A DNA stretch of 64,000 nt, taken from contig JAALGY010000012.1 in assembly GCA_032358165.1 (NCBI GenBank), forward strand, positions 1,364,001 through 1,428,000, given 5' to 3'. Positions 60,395 to 64,000 of the stretch are shown here, one piece after another. The stretch comes from Diplosphaera chodatii (taxonomy: Eukaryota > Chlorophyta > Trebouxiophyceae > Prasiolales > Stichococcaceae). Numbering within the stretch: the stretch's first letter is position 1; each line of letters starts with the position of its first letter. The notes below the pieces were generated by a model, which saw only the letters and a list, made by a program, of their open reading frames with translations, was not told where the DNA came from and did no database searches. Both the position numbers and the translations under genes were made by a program.

Positions 60395-63300
60395 ATGGTG
60401 CACGCGGCGGGGCAGTATGGCCTGCGGGCGCGGCGCAGCGTCCACAGCCACAGGGGCGACGCGGGCATCAGCGCAGAGGAGGTGGGGTGGCGACATCTCT
60501 CTGCTTCAGCTACTAACAGCACCTACGCTGGAATATCGGCGTGTCGCAAGCAGGTGCAGGCGGTGCGATTTGGGCGGTCATGCTGTACCCTGCTTGGCTT
60601 GCAGGTGGGCGAGCCTGCAGCGGCGGCGGCACTGACGGCCGGCCTCCGACCCCGGGCTCTCAGCAAGGCGGAGCTGAGGCGGTTTGCTCAGCGCACGCAG
60701 TTGTACCTTGAGGCGCGCAACGCAATCCTGCTGAAGTGGGCGGCAGACCCGACCACGCACCTGACGGCAGAGGCCTGCATAGGTAAGCCCTGAGGTGCCT
60801 GCAGGTGGGACGACGGGTCTGTTATCGCCCATCCTGGCCGAGCTTTTTTGACCACTACCAAAGTTGGCAGTCGTGGCACGATGAGTGACATGCTGTGCAG
60901 AGTCGACGCCGTCGGAGGAAGCGATGACTCGTGAGGCACACGCTTTCTTGCAAGAGCACGGCTGCATCAACACTGGCGTCATGAGCAACGAGCCGCCGCA
61001 TGAGGTGCCCAAGCTGACCGATGAGGAGCTCGCATGGCGGACGCGCCAGATTCTGAAGACAGCAGACATGCAGGTGCAGCTCGCTGTGCATGTCCGCCCT
61101 GGCCGTGCCGCTTGACCACATACAGCTGCAGTACCGAGGGCCGGTCGATTGTGCTAGGACACTGTGCCAAACTGCCATGCTGATGAAGCTCTGCTTCGGT
61201 TGCAGGTGACAACAGAGAAGATGATTCGCAAGCAGCTGACGGAGGACACGGGGGAGGACATGGCGCCCCGCAAGGCCTTCATCAAGGACCAGGCAAGTGC
61301 AGGCTTGGCCACGGAATGCTTGATGCAGTACAACACAAGAGCACCCACATCTAAGTCTGCTGATCTGGTGACCTCACCTTCTGTGCTCTGATGCGACCGG
61401 TACACTGCCAGCTCTGGAGTGTGCGCAGCTGACGGTGCCGTGGCGTGCTGCAACAGGTGCAGCTGTTCCTGGCCAACGCGCCTGAGCCGCCGCAGCCCGA
61501 GATGAAGGCAGCCCTGGGGCGGGCCATCGTGATTGGGGCAGGCCCCGCCGGTCTGGCTGCGGCCCTGCACCTGCAGGCACGGACAGGCCTGCTTGCCATT
61601 GCTGCAGCTGCATGTGTTATGGCGGGCATGCAGCATGGGATGGGCTCCACACTTCTGCATGTGACACGAATGTGTGCCAACCCTGTGGAGTGGGAGATGG
61701 TATTTGTGCTGGCTGTTTGCGAGGTGGGTGGGTGGGTGTGTGCTTGTCCTGATCCAACACTGCGCAATGGTAGCCGGCCCTCTGTGACACTGACGTCGCA
61801 GCGCACGTGTGTGCAGAGGAATGGTGTGGAGGTGACGGTGCTGGAGGCGCGCGATCGGGTGGGCGGCCGCGTGCACACGCTGCGGGACGACCGCTTCGGG
61901 TGCCCCATTGACCTGGGCGCATCCCTCATCACCGGCACCCAGGTGCCTACCCATCTGCTGACACAGCGGAGCAGATTCCTGCGCCTGCCACCGCCTGAGT
62001 GTGTGTCGCCGCCTGGATTGCACGTGCCACAGCCTGCAAGAACAGGTCGGGTAATCAGCGCATGCGCCAGTGGCATGAGCCGTGTCAATGCGTCCTGACA
62101 TGCAGACGGACGTCATCAAGGGCGCACCCGCGGATCCCTCGGCGCTGGTGGCGTCCCAGCTGGGGCTGTCCCTGTACGAGCTCGGCAAAGAGGTGCCCTG
62201 CAGTGTCGTGCAGTGGTTTGTGAGCAAGTCTAGACAGTGTCGGGCTTACATGGGCTTCATCTCGGCGGTCGGGCAGGGTGCACTGGGGTCTGGTCGCTCG
62301 GCAACTCTCGACCGGCTGTGCATCTGACCTCACAGCTGCCGCTGTGGGACGGCGCGACAGGGCTCAAAATTGCGGCAGAGACCGACCGCGTGGCAGACGC
62401 TGTGCGCGATGCGCTCATGGACGATGCCGCCCAGCTGGCAGACGATCTGCCGGAGGACGTCGCCAAAGGTGCAAAACCCTGAACACGTTCTAGCCACCGT
62501 CACATCCATTTGCATGAGTTACCATCGCTCAGGGGCACCGCAGCAGTCTCATGACAAGGCTGTGCTGCAGCTGTACCTGGAGGCTTGCCGAATCACTTAC
62601 AGGCGAGTCCTTTGGTGGCATGCTGGAGCGGGCTTTCGCTGCGCGCTTCGGCAGCGCAGATGCAGCCCCTGGCCATCCGCTCGGCCCCAGCAACCGTGCG
62701 GCTCCAGCATCAGCAGCGGACGAGGCGAGAGCGGGATCAGGCGTCACAGCTGATGGCCAGCTGGCGGATGCGCAGCAGCAGCTCGTGCGGCCGGATGTGC
62801 CGTCGCCAGGCGATGCGACGCTGGCAGCAGCGTCAGGTCCGGAGCACGGCAAACCGAAGGACCCTGATGTGCCGCTGCCAACCGGCGGACGGGTGCCAAG
62901 GTGTGTCTACCATGTGCAACTCTTGAGGCACCCTTACCATGATTCCTCTAGCAACTTGGGCTATTGGGTATACATCTGCTGCAAGCCTATGGCAGCCCTC
63001 TGTAACCTGTTCTCTTCGTGCGAAGCATGGACCGCATCATTTCGTGACATTGTTGAACCGACATGGCAGGGGAGGCCCCATGGCACCCGCAACAGACATG
63101 GACGCCGCCGCTGCAGCATTTGCAGACCCTGCAGCACAGCTTGCAGACCAGGCAGCCGCTTCAGCGCACCCAACAGCGGCTGAGGCTGCGGCTGCAGCGG
63201 CGTCCGGTCAAGAAATTGCAGCAGACGGCGCGGCAGCTGGCCAGGAGCCGGGGTCGCTCGTGCCGCTGCAGCTCAGCGGTTTCAGCGGCAGCGCGGATGA

Positions 63301-64000
63301 TGCGGTGCTGGTTCAGCCAGACGGCCCTGATGGCCAGCCAGACCCCACGCAGGCACGTGCTCGAGGGCGGGATTGCTGTTGGCATGCACATCCAGTCCGT
63401 GATGCCTCCAGGGGTTTTCACTGCTAAGGTCACACACTTTAGCTACTGTGTGAGGAACAACAGTCATTGAGCATGGGTCTGAAAACACTGCTGTGTGCGT
63501 GCAGCCGGCGATTGCGCCAAACAACGTGCTGGCGGACGCACAGGCGTCAAAGCACGCCGCCAAGCAGGCTGCTGCTGCTGGCGCCGACGCGTATGTGTTC
63601 GGCGGCAGCGTTGGTGACTCCATGGGCACCAACACTGTGCCCGTGACAGACCTGTCAGCAGCGCCCTCCTCGCCACTCCCCAACGGCAGTTCAGCAGCTG
63701 CGACGCAGCCTGCAGAAGGCACTGCAGTCGGTGGAGCTGCTGCAGCTGCGGTCGCAGCTATTGAGGACCTGGTGGAACAGTATGGCGGCGAACCAGCTAA
63801 GCAGGAGGTGTGGGATGCAAATCCTTCATCCGGTGAATGTCACATGACTGCAGGTGTACCTGACCTTGTGCAGTTCAATGTGCAGGGCCTCAACAGTGGC
63901 ACCCTTCGTTCACTCCCAGCTGTTCGTTACTGTACTGTCATCATCGTACTGTGCTGCCATCACTTCTCTGCACAGCCGCTTTGCGCTGGCCTGCCAGGTG
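60395..64000 (+). CDS. LDL3: LSD1-family histone lysine demethylase, LDL3-like (3' end outside window)
   Basis: A nuclear FAD amine oxidase of the LSD1 family, which removes methyl groups from histone H3K4. Exons after a tentative start at 60395 give RFAQRTQLYLEARNAILLKW (about 60680). The SWIRM domain follows: REAHAFLQEHGCINTGVMSN then KLTDEELAWRTRQIL (about 60925-61065). A linker exon begins VTTEKMIRKQLTEDTGEDM (about 61206). The FAD-binding exon (about 61460) has AIVIGAGPAGLAAALHLQ, the Rossmann GxGxxG. The next (about 61820) has VEVTVLEARDRVGGRVHTLR and PIDLGASLITGTQ, the LDL3-type signature. TDVIKGAPADPSALVASQLG (about 62105) and LPLWDGATGLKIAAETDRVA (about 62335) follow, then ESFGGMLERAFAARFG (about 62605). 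Long Ala/Gly/Asp spacers interrupt the oxidase domain (62650-62900 and 63080-63360). The last visible exon ends about 63808. The catalytic C-terminal half lies beyond the window, so activity cannot be judged. Confidence 0.85.

Noticed and set aside
61154..62227. Long minus-strand frame (357 residues)
   Set aside because: It covers several LDL3-like exons including the FAD-binding motif on the plus strand; composition is His/Cys/Arg-rich noise.
1..64000. CRISPR array, insertion sequence, prophage or bacterial gene cluster
   Set aside because: No regularly spaced repeats, transposase motifs or operon-like gene runs were seen; the genes are spliced eukaryotic genes.

Overview
The window looks like nuclear DNA of a green alga (Chlorophyta, most likely a trebouxiophyte such as a Coccomyxa/Trebouxia/Chlorella relative; this placement is inference). 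It is GC-rich and very intron-rich. Introns are short (about 60-300 bp), nearly always end in TGCAG or a similar acceptor, and mostly begin GTGCGT, GTGAGT or another GTG. No bacterial operons, rRNA, convincing tRNA or CRISPR were seen. The gene content is plant-type: a plastid-targeted class I EPSP synthase, pheophorbide-a-oxygenase-like Rieske proteins, an LDL3-type demethylase, SWC4 and MED14. Because coding sequence is broken into small exons, uninterrupted reading frames badly misrepresent the genes. I rebuilt genes from conserved blocks joined at GT-AG sites. For EPSPS, NTF2, the oxidoreductase-like gene and the first exons of KU70 the splicing was checked base by base and stays in frame.

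Layout: SCC2/NIPBL cohesin loader (+, 305-10560); ZIP metal transporter with a cysteine-rich loop (+, 11148-14446); HAD type II hydrolase (-, 16661-15141); an unresolved stretch (16662-17950); membrane-anchored SAM methyltransferase (+, about 17951-20254); two tandem pheophorbide a oxygenase-like genes (-, 24447-20963 and 28720-25225); SWC4/DMAP1 (+, 29598-32788); an unrecognised alga-type gene (+, about 33241-35946); a small mitochondrial-type oxidoreductase-like protein (-, 37249-36691); MED14 (+, 37636-45426); a TFIIS-like nuclear protein without a zinc ribbon (-, about 51296-45926); EPSP synthase (+, 51635-54187); NTF2 (-, 55242-54669); KU70 (+, 55880-59838); and an LDL3-like LSD1-family demethylase whose 3' end lies beyond the window (+, about 60395 to the end).

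There is no operon logic, but seven of the fifteen genes act in the nucleus: cohesin loading, SWR1/NuA4 chromatin remodelling, Mediator, an elongation-factor-like protein, nuclear import, end joining and histone demethylation. The plastid side is represented by EPSPS (shikimate pathway) and the two Rieske oxygenases (chlorophyll breakdown or plastid redox). The most noteworthy items are the tandem oxygenase pair with a conserved upstream 17-mer, the metallothionein-like loop in the ZIP transporter, the TFIIS-like protein that lacks its catalytic zinc ribbon, and the orphan gene at 33-36 kb.
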